Shown: one piece after another, positions 33,871-42,473 of the stretch | How positions within the stretch are numbered: position 1 is the stretch's first letter | Layout of the letters: each line of letters starts with the position of its first letter | NCBI RefSeq assembly: GCF_019904295.1 | Contig: NZ_CP065362.1 | Location: 372,001 to 436,000, forward strand | Reading direction: 5' to 3' | Source: Ruegeria sp. SCSIO 43209 | GTDB lineage: Bacteria > Pseudomonadota > Alphaproteobacteria > Rhodobacterales > Rhodobacteraceae | Length of the DNA: 64,000 nt | The notes under the pieces: generated by a model | Told to the model about the DNA's origin: nothing | Databases searched by the model: none | The model's input: the letters and a program-made list of their open reading frames with translations, nothing else | Program-made: the position numbers and the translations under genes

Positions 33871-34650
33871 ATGGACCCGATCAAGACCCGCCGTGACGGC
33901 GCAATTCTCGAAGTGACGCTGGATCGGCCAAAAGCCAATGCGATCGATCTAGCTACCAGCCGCATCATGGGGCAGGTATTTGCCGAGTTTCGCGATGATC
34001 CCGAACTGCGCGTCGCGATCTTGACCGGAGCAGGTGACAAATTCTTTTGCCCTGGCTGGGACCTGAAGGCAGCCGCCGAAGGCGATGCCGTAGATGGAGA
34101 TTATGGTGTCGGTGGCTTTGGCGGTTTGCAGGAGTTACGCGATCTGAACAAACCGGTCATCGCGGCCATCAATGGTATTGCCTGTGGTGGCGGGCTCGAG
34201 CTTGCGATTTCAGCCGATATGATCCTGGCCGCTGAACACGCAACTTTTGCCCTGCCTGAGATTCGATCCGGAACCGTTGCAGATGCGGCGAGCGTCAAGC
34301 TACCCAAACGCATTCCCTACCACATCGCGATGGAGCTATTGCTGACTGGACGCTGGTTCGATGCCGAAGAAGGTCAGCGTTGGGGCTTGGTCAATGAAGT
34401 CCTGCCTGCCGATCAACTGATGGATCGTGCCTGGGAATTGGCGCGTCTGCTCGCCTCGGGTCCTCCGCTGGTTTATGCTGCGATCAAAGAGGTCGTGCGC
34501 GAAGCTGAAGACAGCAAATTTCAGGACGCCATGAACCGCATCACCAAGCGCCAGCTGCGCACCGTCGATATCCTCTATTCCAGCGAGGATCAGCTTGAAG
34601 GCGCAAAAGCCTTCGCTGAAAAGCGTGATCCGGTCTGGAAAGGAAAATAA
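33871..34650 (+). CDS. caiD: Enoyl-CoA hydratase, carnitinyl-CoA dehydratase-like (CaiD)
   Basis: A 259-aa crotonase-superfamily enzyme. It resembles E. coli CaiD closely along its length: GAILEVTLDRPKANAIDLAT near the N-terminus, ILTGAGDKFFCPGWDLKAAAEG, an oxyanion-hole ACGGGLELAISADM stretch, and the C-terminal AFAEKRDPVWKGK, which is almost the CaiD end. CaiD interconverts carnitinyl-CoA and crotonobetainyl-CoA. It is 4 bp after the acyl-CoA synthetase, so it is in the same operon. No CaiB CoA-transferase or CaiT transporter is in the window. An enoyl-CoA hydratase for another short-chain substrate is possible. Confidence 0.82.
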   Translation: MDPIKTRRDGAILEVTLDRPKANAIDLATSRIMGQVFAEFRDDPELRVAILTGAGDKFFCPGWDLKAAAEGDAVDGDYGVGGFGGLQELRDLNKPVIAAINGIACGGGLELAISADMILAAEHATFALPEIRSGTVADAASVKLPKRIPYHIAMELLLTGRWFDAEEGQRWGLVNEVLPADQLMDRAWELARLLASGPPLVYAAIKEVVREAEDSKFQDAMNRITKRQLRTVDILYSSEDQLEGAKAFAEKRDPVWKGK

Positions 34651-34797
34651 GTTCAAAACACCGCTGCCTTCATCGCATTGGCGCAGTTTTGCTCCAATCG
34701 CTCAGCTAAGCTTGTTTTTTGTCAGAACACACTTTTACTATCCTGCAATTCAGGCCACAGCTACTTTAACTGGAAGAAGGAATGTCAAAGCGGCCCG

Positions 34798-35379
34798 ATG
34801 CAGGACAAGAAAACAGAACCAGAACTTGAGATCGGGCGAACCCTGCAGCGTTTGCGACAGGAACGTCAGCTCACGGTGACCGAACTCGCCGCGCAGTCAA
34901 AGGTTTCCGCGCCGATGATCAGCCGGATCGAAAATGGTCATGTGTCGCCGTCCCTTGGTACCTTACACGCGTTGGCAGATGCACTATCTGTCTCTCTGAT
35001 GGCGATGTTCAGCCATACCGACACGACCTCGGATGTGCATCACGTTCAGGCGGGAACCGGGTTGCGGTCGCGGCGTATCACACCAGACCATGCCCATGAC
35101 TATCTACTGCTCGGCAAACACAGCGGGCCTAGCGGGTCATTCCAATCCGCACGCATCCGCATCTCAAAACAAGACCAACGCAAGTTGCCTAACTATCAGC
35201 ACGAAGGCTACGTCTTCATCTACATGATTGAAGGCAGCGCCATCTATGGCTGTGGGACCGAAGAGTTCCAGATGTCAGAAGGTGACACGCTCAGCTTCGA
35301 CGCCAAGCTCCCACATGGGGTACGGGTCATCCTGTCAGACGAAATTGAATTCGTGACCGTGTCGACGCGACCGCATTGA
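34798..35379 (+). CDS. XRE-family regulator with cupin sensor domain
   Basis: A 193-aa regulator with an N-terminal helix-turn-helix of the Cro/CI type (about 12-66: IGRTLQRLRQERQLTVTELA, SKVSAPMISRIENGHVSPSL) and a C-terminal cupin domain (HEGYVFIYMIEGSAIYGCG, EGDTLSFDAKLPHGVRV). ATG 34798 gives the proper HTH start although its ribosome site is weak. A separate out-of-frame mini-ORF of 15 codons begins at ATG 34782 behind AAGGA and could be a leader, with no other support. It lies 147 bp downstream of the caiD-like gene on the same strand, so it may control the quaternary-amine operon. Confidence 0.8.
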   Translation: MQDKKTEPELEIGRTLQRLRQERQLTVTELAAQSKVSAPMISRIENGHVSPSLGTLHALADALSVSLMAMFSHTDTTSDVHHVQAGTGLRSRRITPDHAHDYLLLGKHSGPSGSFQSARIRISKQDQRKLPNYQHEGYVFIYMIEGSAIYGCGTEEFQMSEGDTLSFDAKLPHGVRVILSDEIEFVTVSTRPH

Positions 35380-35393
35380 TCTTTGCAGATGCC

Positions 35394-36191
35394 CTAGGCT
35401 CCACGCCGCGTTTGCCATCCGATCAGACTGAAACACGCGAACACTACTGCAGCAACACAAACAATGGATGGCCCTGCAGGCGTATCAAACATGTAAGCAG
35501 CCCGTAGCCCGGCGATTGCGGAGAATGCGCCAATCGCCGCCGCAATCAATGCCATCGCTTCCGGAGATCTGGCCAGACTGCGCGCAGCCGCCGCCGGGAT
35601 GATCAGCATTGCAGCAATCAGTAGAACACCTACGACCTTTATCGCCACGGCCACTGTAACTGCCAGAGACAGCGTCAGGATCAACTGCTCTCGCTTGGGG
35701 TCAAAGCCGCTGGCATAGGCCAACTCTTCATTCATGGTCGCCGTCAAAAGCTGCGACCAGCGCCATACGATCAGGGCCACGACAAGCGCTGCGCCCCCCC
35801 AGATCACAACCAGATCGGTGCGTGACACGGCCAGAATATCACCGAAGAGATAGGCCATCAGGTCGATGCGAACACCGGACAGGAACGATACGGCGACTAG
35901 ACCGAAGGCAAGTGCAGAATGTGCTAGAACACCCAGCAGTGTATCCATCGCGTAGCCACGTCCGGACAACAGTGTCACGGTAAGTGCCATTGCAAGCGCA
36001 ACAGCTAGCGCCCCAGTAAAGATGGACAGCTGAAACGTCAGCGACAAAGCGACACCCAGGATTGCCGCATGGGCGGTGGCATCCCCGAAATAGGCCATTC
36101 GACGCCAGACAACAAAACACCCCAGCGGTGCCGCAGCAAAAGCAACGCCAACACCTGCAAGCGTCGCGCGCGTCATGAAATCATCCAGCAT
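35394..36191 (-). CDS. znuB: Zinc ABC transporter permease ZnuB
   Basis: A 265-aa inner-membrane permease of the metal ABC-3 family with seven to eight hydrophobic segments. Characteristic stretches: GVGVAFAAAPLGCFVVWRRM, YFGDATAHAAILGVAL (with the metal-path His), and VVGVLLIAAMLIIPAAAARS. Its ATG overlaps the TAA of znuC by one base (36191). It is the last gene of the zur-znuC-znuB operon and pairs with the divergent znuA. It should import Zn2+ when zinc is scarce. The end converges with the XRE-cupin gene, 14 bp away. Confidence 0.92.
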   Translation of the reverse strand: MLDDFMTRATLAGVGVAFAAAPLGCFVVWRRMAYFGDATAHAAILGVALSLTFQLSIFTGALAVALAMALTVTLLSGRGYAMDTLLGVLAHSALAFGLVAVSFLSGVRIDLMAYLFGDILAVSRTDLVVIWGGAALVVALIVWRWSQLLTATMNEELAYASGFDPKREQLILTLSLAVTVAVAIKVVGVLLIAAMLIIPAAAARSLARSPEAMALIAAAIGAFSAIAGLRAAYMFDTPAGPSIVCVAAVVFACFSLIGWQTRRGA

Positions 36192-36937
36192 TATTCTGCG
36201 GCTTCCTGAGAGGTTTCACAGTGACCGTGATCGTGATCATGGTCGTGATCATGGCGATAGAGGGCCAGTGCGCCTCCGGTACCCGTTCCGAACAGGGCCC
36301 GATATTCCGGGGCCGAAGCTACGACTGCGGGGGACCCTTGGCAGCACACATGACCATTGAGGCAGATCACCCTGTCCGACGCGCTCATGACCACGTGCAA
36401 TTCATGGCTGATCATCAGTATGGCGCATCCGGTTTCACGCCGGACCTCCTCGATCTGACGATAAAACGCCGCAGACCCCGGTTGGTCGAGACCCTGAGTG
36501 GCTTCGTCCAAAAGCAGAACGTCGGGCCGATTGATCAACGCCCGCGCCAGCAAGACGCGCTGAAACTGTCCGCCTGACAATTGCGACATTTGGCGCTTTA
36601 GCAGATCCGGCACCCCAGCAGTTTCAAGCGCTTCTGTACATTGAAGCCTAGAGACACGATCCGTCAGACGCATGAATCTTTCGACTGATATCGGCAGGGT
36701 CGGATCAATGTGCAGTTTTTGGGGGACATACCCGATTTTTAGCCCAGGCTTCAGTGTAACCTTACCTTCCGCAGGCTTGGTCGCGCCAATGACGGCACGC
36801 AACAGGCTGGTCTTTCCCGATCCGTTTGGACCAACGATCGTCACGATTTCACCAGCCTCAATCGTCATGCCGACATGGCGCAGAACGGTATTCGCGCCAT
36901 AACGCACGCTGAGATTTTCAACGGTGATCAGGGTCAT
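36191..36937 (-). CDS. znuC: Zinc ABC transporter ATP-binding protein ZnuC with His-rich tail
   Basis: A 248-aa ABC ATPase. ATG 36937 is chosen (MTLITVENLSVRYGANTVLR); longer reading into zur is rejected. Seen: Walker A GPNGSGKTS, signature LSGGQFQRVLLARAL, Walker B VLLLDEATQGLDQ, switch His in LMISHELH. The C-terminus carries an alternating His-Asp tail (YRHDHDHDHDHGHCE), which could bind Zn2+ on the cytoplasmic side. The start is 2 bp after the zur stop. It energises the ZnuAB importer. Confidence 0.92.
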   Translation of the reverse strand: MTLITVENLSVRYGANTVLRHVGMTIEAGEIVTIVGPNGSGKTSLLRAVIGATKPAEGKVTLKPGLKIGYVPQKLHIDPTLPISVERFMRLTDRVSRLQCTEALETAGVPDLLKRQMSQLSGGQFQRVLLARALINRPDVLLLDEATQGLDQPGSAAFYRQIEEVRRETGCAILMISHELHVVMSASDRVICLNGHVCCQGSPAVVASAPEYRALFGTGTGGALALYRHDHDHDHDHGHCETSQEAAE

Positions 36938-36939
36938 GT

Positions 36940-37452
36940 CTACGCCTTCTCGGTGCAGTCTGGGCAGAGTCCCTCGGCTTCTACAACGGTTCGTTCGATT
37001 TCGAAACCCGCCGCGCGCGCGGCTGCGCCGAGGACGCCATTGGACGGTGCCGACTGAGCTTCGGCGACAGCGTCGCATTTTCTGCAGATCATGAAGGCCG
37101 GGGAATGGACCTCTCCGGGATGAGAGCAGGCCACAAAGGCGTTCAAACGTTCAATTTTATGGACGAACCCGTACTGGACCAGAAAATCCAGCGCGCGATA
37201 AGCCACCGGCGGCTGCGAGCCAAAACCGGCTTCGCGCAAACGATCAAGTATAGCGTAAGCCCCAAGCGACTTGTGATCTTGCAACAGCATTTCAAGAACT
37301 TTTCGCCGCACAGGGGTTAGCCGCAACCCTTCTTCCCTGCACCGAGCATCCGCTGTGGCCAACGCCGTTTCGACGCAATTCTTGTGATCATGCTCCTGAA
37401 ATCCTACCGGCGCATCTTCAACAACCGAAATAGGGTGCGTCTCGCTTGTCAT
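36940..37452 (-). CDS. zur: Zinc uptake regulator Zur (Fur family)
   Basis: A 170-aa Fur-family repressor. ATG 37452 is chosen (MTSETHPISVVED); ATG 37467 is possible. Seen: winged helix LRLTPVRRKVLEMLLQDHKS and PPVAYRALDFLVQYGFVHKI, regulatory His/Cys residues, and the structural zinc pairs CRKC and CPDC. The CPDC pair near the C-terminus and the position beside znuCB and znuA identify Zur rather than Fur. It is the first gene of zur-znuC-znuB and lies next to a Zur box, so it is probably autoregulated. Confidence 0.9.
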   Translation of the reverse strand: MTSETHPISVVEDAPVGFQEHDHKNCVETALATADARCREEGLRLTPVRRKVLEMLLQDHKSLGAYAILDRLREAGFGSQPPVAYRALDFLVQYGFVHKIERLNAFVACSHPGEVHSPAFMICRKCDAVAEAQSAPSNGVLGAAARAAGFEIERTVVEAEGLCPDCTEKA

Positions 37453-37478
37453 GTTACTCCATATCATATAGGTCGGTC

Positions 37479-37496
37479 GTAATGTTATAAAATCAC
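37479..37496. promoter_or_regulatory. Zur box between zur-znuCB and znuA
   Basis: GTAATGTTATAAAATCAC is an inverted repeat matching at 7 of 9 positions per half and close to the known alphaproteobacterial Zur consensus (GTAATGTTATAACATTAC-like). It lies 12 bp before the znuA start and 26 bp before the zur start, so one site can repress both operons when zinc is plentiful. Confidence 0.8.
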
Positions 37497-37508
37497 ATAG
37501 AGAACCTG

Positions 37509-38507
37509 ATGTCCAGAAAGTTGCTCCCACTAGCCATGACCACTGCATTGATGGCCGGAACCGCCGTGGCGGATGCACCCAAGGTTGCGGTTGACATCGC
37601 ACCCGTTCACTCATTGGTGGCCCGGGTGATGGAAGGTGTCGGAACACCTGATCTGATCATACAACCTGGCGCATCGCCTCACGAATACAACCTTCGTCCA
37701 TCAGAAGCAGCCGCACTGCAAGAGGCCGATCTGGTATTCTGGATTGGCGAGGACCTGACCCCTTGGATGGAAGGCGCTGTCGATACGCTCAGCGCTGGTG
37801 CATCGGTTACGGAATTGCTTGAGTCGGACGGAACGGTTCTGCTTGATATCCGTGAAAACGCAGCATTCGAAGCGCATGACCATGGCGACGAAAAAAACAA
37901 CGATGATCATGCAGAGGACGAAGAGCATGATGAGCATAGTCACGAGGAAGAGCATACTCATGATGATCAAGAAGCTCATGAGGGCCACGCACATGGCGCG
38001 CACGATCCTCATGCCTGGCTCTCTCCGGCAAACGCGGAAATCTGGCTGAACACGATCGCCGCGCAGCTTTCTGCAGCTGACCCAGACAACGCAGATGCCT
38101 ACTTTGCAAACGCAGCAGCCGCGCGTGAAGAAATGGCCACTCTTTCAGCGGAAGTGACCGAAACACTGGAACCAGTCAAAGGTGGCAGCTTTATCGTATT
38201 CCACGATGCCTATCAGTATTTCGAAGATGCCTTTGGCTTCCCGGCCTCGGGCGCAATTTCCCTCAGCGACGCGACTGCCTCAAGCCCGGCAAGGATCGCC
38301 GAAATTCAAAGCCGTATCCGCGACGAAGGTGTGGATTGTGTTATGACCGAACCGCAGTTCAACCCCGGGATCGTCACAACCGTTCTTGAAGGTACTGAAG
38401 CCAAAACCGGCATCATGGACCCGCTCGGATCTGATCTGGAACCCGGAGCGGATCTTTACCCGCAACTCATCCGCAATCTGGCCAAAACACTGTCTGAGTG
38501 CCTCTGA
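37509..38507 (+). CDS. znuA: Zinc ABC transporter periplasmic binding protein ZnuA
   Basis: A 332-aa periplasmic zinc-binding protein. Signal peptide MSRKLLPLAMTTALMAGTAVAD. Seen: first metal His in VDIAPVHSLVARVMEG, PGASPHEYNLRPSEAAAL, second metal His in the AHDPHAWLSP stretch, and the third in FIVFHDAYQYFE. Between them is a disordered loop (about residues 119-165) packed with His, Asp and Glu, the acidic His-rich loop of ZnuA that is absent from manganese-binding relatives. It is divergent from zur-znuC-znuB under a shared Zur box. It delivers Zn2+ to ZnuB. Confidence 0.93.
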   Translation: MSRKLLPLAMTTALMAGTAVADAPKVAVDIAPVHSLVARVMEGVGTPDLIIQPGASPHEYNLRPSEAAALQEADLVFWIGEDLTPWMEGAVDTLSAGASVTELLESDGTVLLDIRENAAFEAHDHGDEKNNDDHAEDEEHDEHSHEEEHTHDDQEAHEGHAHGAHDPHAWLSPANAEIWLNTIAAQLSAADPDNADAYFANAAAAREEMATLSAEVTETLEPVKGGSFIVFHDAYQYFEDAFGFPASGAISLSDATASSPARIAEIQSRIRDEGVDCVMTEPQFNPGIVTTVLEGTEAKTGIMDPLGSDLEPGADLYPQLIRNLAKTLSECL

Positions 38508-38570
38508 CTCAATCAACAGCCCGGTCGGGATTTGGTTCCAACCGAGCTGAAGTCTGAGTGGTCTTTCCGC

Positions 38571-38805
38571 TCATCGCTCCGACAAAGTCATCAGTATTCG
38601 GCTACCGGCCTCCCTAAGCTGCCCAATTTGGCGGTTAAGCTGCCGGCGCAAGTCAATCATCGCCAGCGGACTTTCGATGCCGCGCTCGACCATAGGTTGG
38701 ATCACGCCAATCTATTCCTCCAGAAACGCCGCCTCCACACCTGTACGGTCGGGAAGATCAAATTCTTGTCCGGATATCTGAGCCTCAAGTCTCGCGCGCG
38801 ACGCG
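38571..38805 (-). pseudogene. Remnant of HlyD-type membrane fusion protein (type I secretion)
   Basis: On the minus strand, RARLEAQISGQEFDLPDR is followed by a stop after AAFLEE. In another frame, PMVERGIESPLAMIDLRRQL and NRQIGQLREAGSR then run to TGA at 38571-38573. These are typical pieces of the coiled-coil hairpin of HlyD/LapC membrane fusion proteins. Frame changes and an internal stop show it is dead. The remnant adjoins the broken ATPase near 38805 without an intervening gene end, so a deletion probably joined the two. The region from 38508 to 38570 holds nothing I recognise. Confidence 0.6.
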
Positions 38806-39679
38806 ATCGCAATCGCCCGTCGCGGCCTGCCAATCGCCTAGATCACGCCACGAATACGAAAGGGAAGGGCAGATCGACCAAAGCAACCAGCGAGGCAGAC
38901 GTAAAGAAATCCCGGACAACCTCAAAATCCCGAAGGATCCAGGCCATGCGTCCATTCTGCCCGCCCCGGGCTTACATTTTAAGCGCCATCAACTGATTGA
39001 ACAGCCGTTCGGTGATCTTCAGGTCCGCCCATTTTCCCGCTGTATCGATGAACCGTGTCCACAGGTTCTTGATCAGGAAATCGAACAACAGTGCAAGGCC
39101 AACCCCGACGACTAGAGCCAGCAAGCTATCAACCACTTCGTTTGGCAGAATGGGGTCATGAACGACCATGGTGAACCGCGACGTCACCAGCCCAAGCACG
39201 CTTGTCACCATCGCGGCCAATAGGATCTGAATGTAGACCCCGCGCAGATCGCTGAACGCGGACCAAAACCGATGACCTTGTGGCCTAAACGATTCTCGTT
39301 CCAGCGGCGCGAGCATTATGCTCGCAATATCCTGCGCGTCTTGCGCAGTCGTGTTTCCTGTCGCCGCCAGATCTGAGGTTCGCTGAATCCGCTGCTGGCA
39401 TCGATCACAAGAAAGCGTCGGTGTCTTCTCGATCCAGAACCACTAAAGGTTGAACATCTGGGGCAAACGCCAGGACCAGAAACAAGTTCAGGTCCAGTTT
39501 CAGTAACCGCGCTTTCCCAAAACCTGACTGTAGCCCACCGCTTCCACTGCGCTGACCGCCTAGGCGACTTCATTGCCCTAGAACACCCGAAAGATATCCA
39601 CCTCGGACAACCCAAGACCCAAATGCTCTGTCAGTAGTCGGAGGTGCGTATTCAGCGGGTTAGTCGCAGTCGGGTTCAC
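38805..39679 (-). pseudogene. Remnant of LapB-type type I secretion ABC transporter
   Basis: Reading the minus strand from GTG 39679 gives VNPTATNPLNTHLRLLTEHL and then a stop after IFRVF. Later pieces in shifting frames are FLVLAFAPDVQPLVVLDRED, LVIDASSGFSEPQIW, an intact stretch at 39316-38972 (SDLRGVYIQILLAAMVTSVL, SRFTMVVHDPILPNEVVDSL, FNQLMALKM), and after another stop ILRDFEVVRDFFTSASLVAL with VDLPFPFVFVA. The order matches LapB/RtxB-type exporters: C39-like domain, then transmembrane domain. Several stops and frameshifts are present and the whole ATPase domain is missing. It directly follows an intact TolC-family gene on the same strand. Confidence 0.78.
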
Positions 39680-39687
39680 GACGGATA

Positions 39688-41004
39688 TCACAAGGTTGGA
39701 TCGGTCGGCTGTGCAACACCCAACGCGTCCAGGATATCGCCCGTGACCGCCAGCACGGCATATTCTGCACGACGTGCCTGAGCCTCAAGCTGGATCACCC
39801 GAACCTGCGCAAGATTCAACTCGCGCAACGCATCCAATATCTGTACCAGCGTGCTGCGCCCGATATCAAACTGTCCACGAGCTGCATCCAGCGCTTGCTC
39901 ATTGATCTCGACAGCGCGCCGGGCTGTGGCGAGCCGTCGCTGAATTGAATTGGTCTCTTCCAAGGCCTGGGAGAGATTACGTTGCAACTCGCGCCGCAAT
40001 TCTTCTTCATCAGCCCGGCTTTGTTGAAGATTCGCCCTTGCGGTTTCGACATTGGCGCGCGCGGATCCCCCTTGGTAAATCGGGACCGTTACACCCAATC
40101 GGGCCTGCACACCGTCGTCGATACTGCCCTGGTCGAAATCTGTCTCAAGAATCGCAGAGAGTGTTGGGCGGGTCGCTCTTTCAGCAACCACAACCTCTTG
40201 CGCACGCACTTGACTGAAGGCGACCTGAGTACGCAGACGCGGGCTGCGTGCAACCATTTGCTGCGAGGTGGCCGCTGCCAGAATGGGTGCGGGGGGGATG
40301 GTCGGAATAGCACCGGGTCGCGTTCCGAAGACTTCGACCCATGTTGCCGTCGCCAGTTCCACATCCGTCTGAGCCTGCGCTAATTCTGTCTCGGCATTAG
40401 ACTTCCGCCCCTGCCCCGCCAGCAAATCCGCCACCGACCCCGCCCCGGCATCAAAACGGGACTGGAGGTCGCTGACCAAAACGTCCGTACGATCCAGATT
40501 CTGCTGGGCTTGTTCTTCGAGGCGGCGATTTCGATCCAGATCAATTATGGTTTCGATGGCCTCGAAGCTCAGCGCGCTCAGCTCTGACAATTCGTTTAAC
40601 CAGGTCTGCCGGGCTTCAATCTGACGCAAACCCACACGACCCGAGACTTTGCCACCATCATAGATGATCTGACTAAGCCGCAGGATCGGTACGGTATCCC
40701 CATCGGACGTCAGGGATGTCTCGGCCTCGATCTGCGGCAGGAACGCGCCTTGCTCGGCATCAATGCGGGATTTCGAAGCCAGAACGCTGGCGGCTCCGGC
40801 TGCGGTGGTGGGCGATGTCGCGACAGACCTTCGCACCAACTCAGCGAATTCAGTTCGTGCGACGTTTCCCTTCAGATTATTCCCCCCCGATAAGGGAGCG
40901 GGGGCTGGTGTCGCCCCGGGATCAAAGGACTTGGTTCCCTGTAGATCCTGACTGCAGCCCGCCAAAATAATAGTGGCTATCACAACCGACAACCATGCCC
41001 TCAT
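39688..41004 (-). CDS. TolC-family outer membrane efflux lipoprotein
   Basis: A 438-aa outer-membrane channel protein of the TolC/OEP family. The N-terminus has a lipoprotein signal with lipobox LAGCS (Cys16). The body has long alpha-helical repeats typical of the periplasmic tunnel (IEARQTWLNELSELSALSFE, RARAQEVV-like heptads) and duplicated halves. It resembles the AggA/LapE partners of LapBC-type secretion systems. The other two components lie just downstream as pseudogenes, so this gene may be an orphan or may serve other exporters. The reading frame is intact. The 277-bp region from 41005 to 41281 upstream has no gene I can support and should hold its promoter. Confidence 0.82.
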   Translation of the reverse strand: MRAWLSVVIATIILAGCSQDLQGTKSFDPGATPAPAPLSGGNNLKGNVARTEFAELVRRSVATSPTTAAGAASVLASKSRIDAEQGAFLPQIEAETSLTSDGDTVPILRLSQIIYDGGKVSGRVGLRQIEARQTWLNELSELSALSFEAIETIIDLDRNRRLEEQAQQNLDRTDVLVSDLQSRFDAGAGSVADLLAGQGRKSNAETELAQAQTDVELATATWVEVFGTRPGAIPTIPPAPILAAATSQQMVARSPRLRTQVAFSQVRAQEVVVAERATRPTLSAILETDFDQGSIDDGVQARLGVTVPIYQGGSARANVETARANLQQSRADEEELRRELQRNLSQALEETNSIQRRLATARRAVEINEQALDAARGQFDIGRSTLVQILDALRELNLAQVRVIQLEAQARRAEYAVLAVTGDILDALGVAQPTDPTL

Positions 41005-41281
41005 CCCGCCAAAGCTCCTGATTTCAACTCTGAGATAAGCAACAAATTTCCAGTCAGTTAATCGTGGAACTTGCTGCCCGCATTTTGCGTTACAGGAGAA
41101 AGTGCGGTAAAAAGGTAACCATATTCTTTACGAGTTTAATGTTCTGGCACGACATCAGTTTATCAAGATGCGGGTCCAGAAAAATCAAGCGGAGCAAGGG
41201 CGCAAATCCCATCTGATAATCCGCGAGCTTTCGGCCGCCAGCAATGTTCTGTTTAGCAAGTTTGATTCAACCAATCACAAC

Positions 41282-42424
41282 TCATCCAACCTTGTTGCCT
41301 TGGCTCCAGACACCGCGCAAAACTGGTGTTTGACCCATGCGACGCACACGCAGAACGTCACCACGCAGACCTACATTCAGGATGCCACGGTCATCAAGAC
41401 CGACAGCCATTGCAGGATTACGTGTAACCGTGGCCACAGCACGTGGCAGGTCGTCCCAAACATTGGCAAGATGAAAAGCCGACAACAGTAGCGCAGAAGG
41501 CACATAGTCGGAAGACACAATTTCCAGAAGATCGGCCTTTGCAAGATCTTCAGCCGCGACATTGCCGGAATGCGAGCCGCCACGGATCAGATTCGGGGCA
41601 CCCATCATGACGGCGATGTTGCGGGTACGGCAGGCCTCGGCCGCCTCGAACGTGGTTGGGAACTCGGCGAAAGCCACACCATTTTCGGACGATTTTTCGA
41701 CATGCTGCGCCGTGGTATCGTCATGGCTGGCCAGCGCGGCGCCAAGACGGGCGGCCTCGATCACTGCACCGGCTTCGTGCTTTTCTCCGAAACGCTGCTG
41801 TAGACCACGCAGGCTCTCGACATGTGCAACGAAATCGGCGTCGGTCATACCGCGCTTTTTGGCGACATAGGTCTTCAATGCACTCAGATCGCTGAATTGA
41901 CGTTGACCCGGCGTGTGGTCCATCAGGCTGACAATGCCAACCCTGTCTTCCGGCCCGAAGGTCGCCAATTCCTCAAGCAGTGTCTCCGAGCAGATCTCGG
42001 CCCGCAGGTGAAGGAAATGGCTGATCTTGAAATAGCCTGCGGCGCGCGCCGACAACAGTTCGTCCGCCAGTTTGCGGGCATAGTCGATGTAACGGCCCTT
42101 GCCGCTGTGAATGGAACCTACTCGCATGGCGTCGAACACGGTTGTGATTCCGGTCGAAGCCAGCTCGCTATCATGCGCGATCAGGGCCGGAAGATGAGGC
42201 CAGTCCACTTCCGGGCGAGGCTCGATATGACGTTCGATATTGTCGGTGTGCAGCTCGACCAGTCCCGGAAGGATGTAATCACCTGCACAATCGACTGAGC
42301 CGGTCGGAACATGATCCCCTTCGGTGATCTCGGAAATGACGCCCTGTTCGATTGTCACCGAACCGGTTACTACCCGATCGGGCATCACAAGCTGGGCATT
42401 CGCAAGGCACAGATTATCTGACAT
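41282..42424 (-). CDS. phnM: Alpha-D-ribose 1-methylphosphonate 5-triphosphate diphosphatase PhnM
   Basis: A 380-aa amidohydrolase of the C-P lyase pathway that removes pyrophosphate from ribose methylphosphonate triphosphate. ATG 42424 is chosen (MSDNLCLANAQLVMPDRVV); the frame is open to 42475 upstream. Metal ligands H59 and H66 are in VELHTDNIERH, followed by SHDDTT (metal Asp/His region) and APNLIRGGSHSGN. It is divergent from DUF1045, with only 49 bp between starts, and separated from the other phn genes by DUF1045 and phnN. Confidence 0.92.
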   Translation of the reverse strand: MSDNLCLANAQLVMPDRVVTGSVTIEQGVISEITEGDHVPTGSVDCAGDYILPGLVELHTDNIERHIEPRPEVDWPHLPALIAHDSELASTGITTVFDAMRVGSIHSGKGRYIDYARKLADELLSARAAGYFKISHFLHLRAEICSETLLEELATFGPEDRVGIVSLMDHTPGQRQFSDLSALKTYVAKKRGMTDADFVAHVESLRGLQQRFGEKHEAGAVIEAARLGAALASHDDTTAQHVEKSSENGVAFAEFPTTFEAAEACRTRNIAVMMGAPNLIRGGSHSGNVAAEDLAKADLLEIVSSDYVPSALLLSAFHLANVWDDLPRAVATVTRNPAMAVGLDDRGILNVGLRGDVLRVRRMGQTPVLRGVWSQGNKVG

Positions 42425-42473
42425 ATCGCTGTCACAAGCCTTTGCCAAAGAGGGCGCGGGAAAAGGGGAATTC

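Noticed and set aside
34782..34829. A 15-codon mini-ORF behind AAGGA upstream of the XRE-cupin gene
   Set aside because: Could be a leader peptide but has no attenuator-like composition or other support; noted in the regulator entry only.
37860..38020. Repetitive CAT/GAT-rich stretch in znuA as a tandem repeat
   Set aside because: The repetition encodes the normal His/Asp/Glu-rich metal loop of ZnuA and has no fixed repeat unit.
41168..41491. A 107-codon plus-strand frame across the phnM 3' end
   Set aside because: Most of it is antisense to phnM, the rest lies in the intergenic region, and it has no recognisable domain or good ribosome site.
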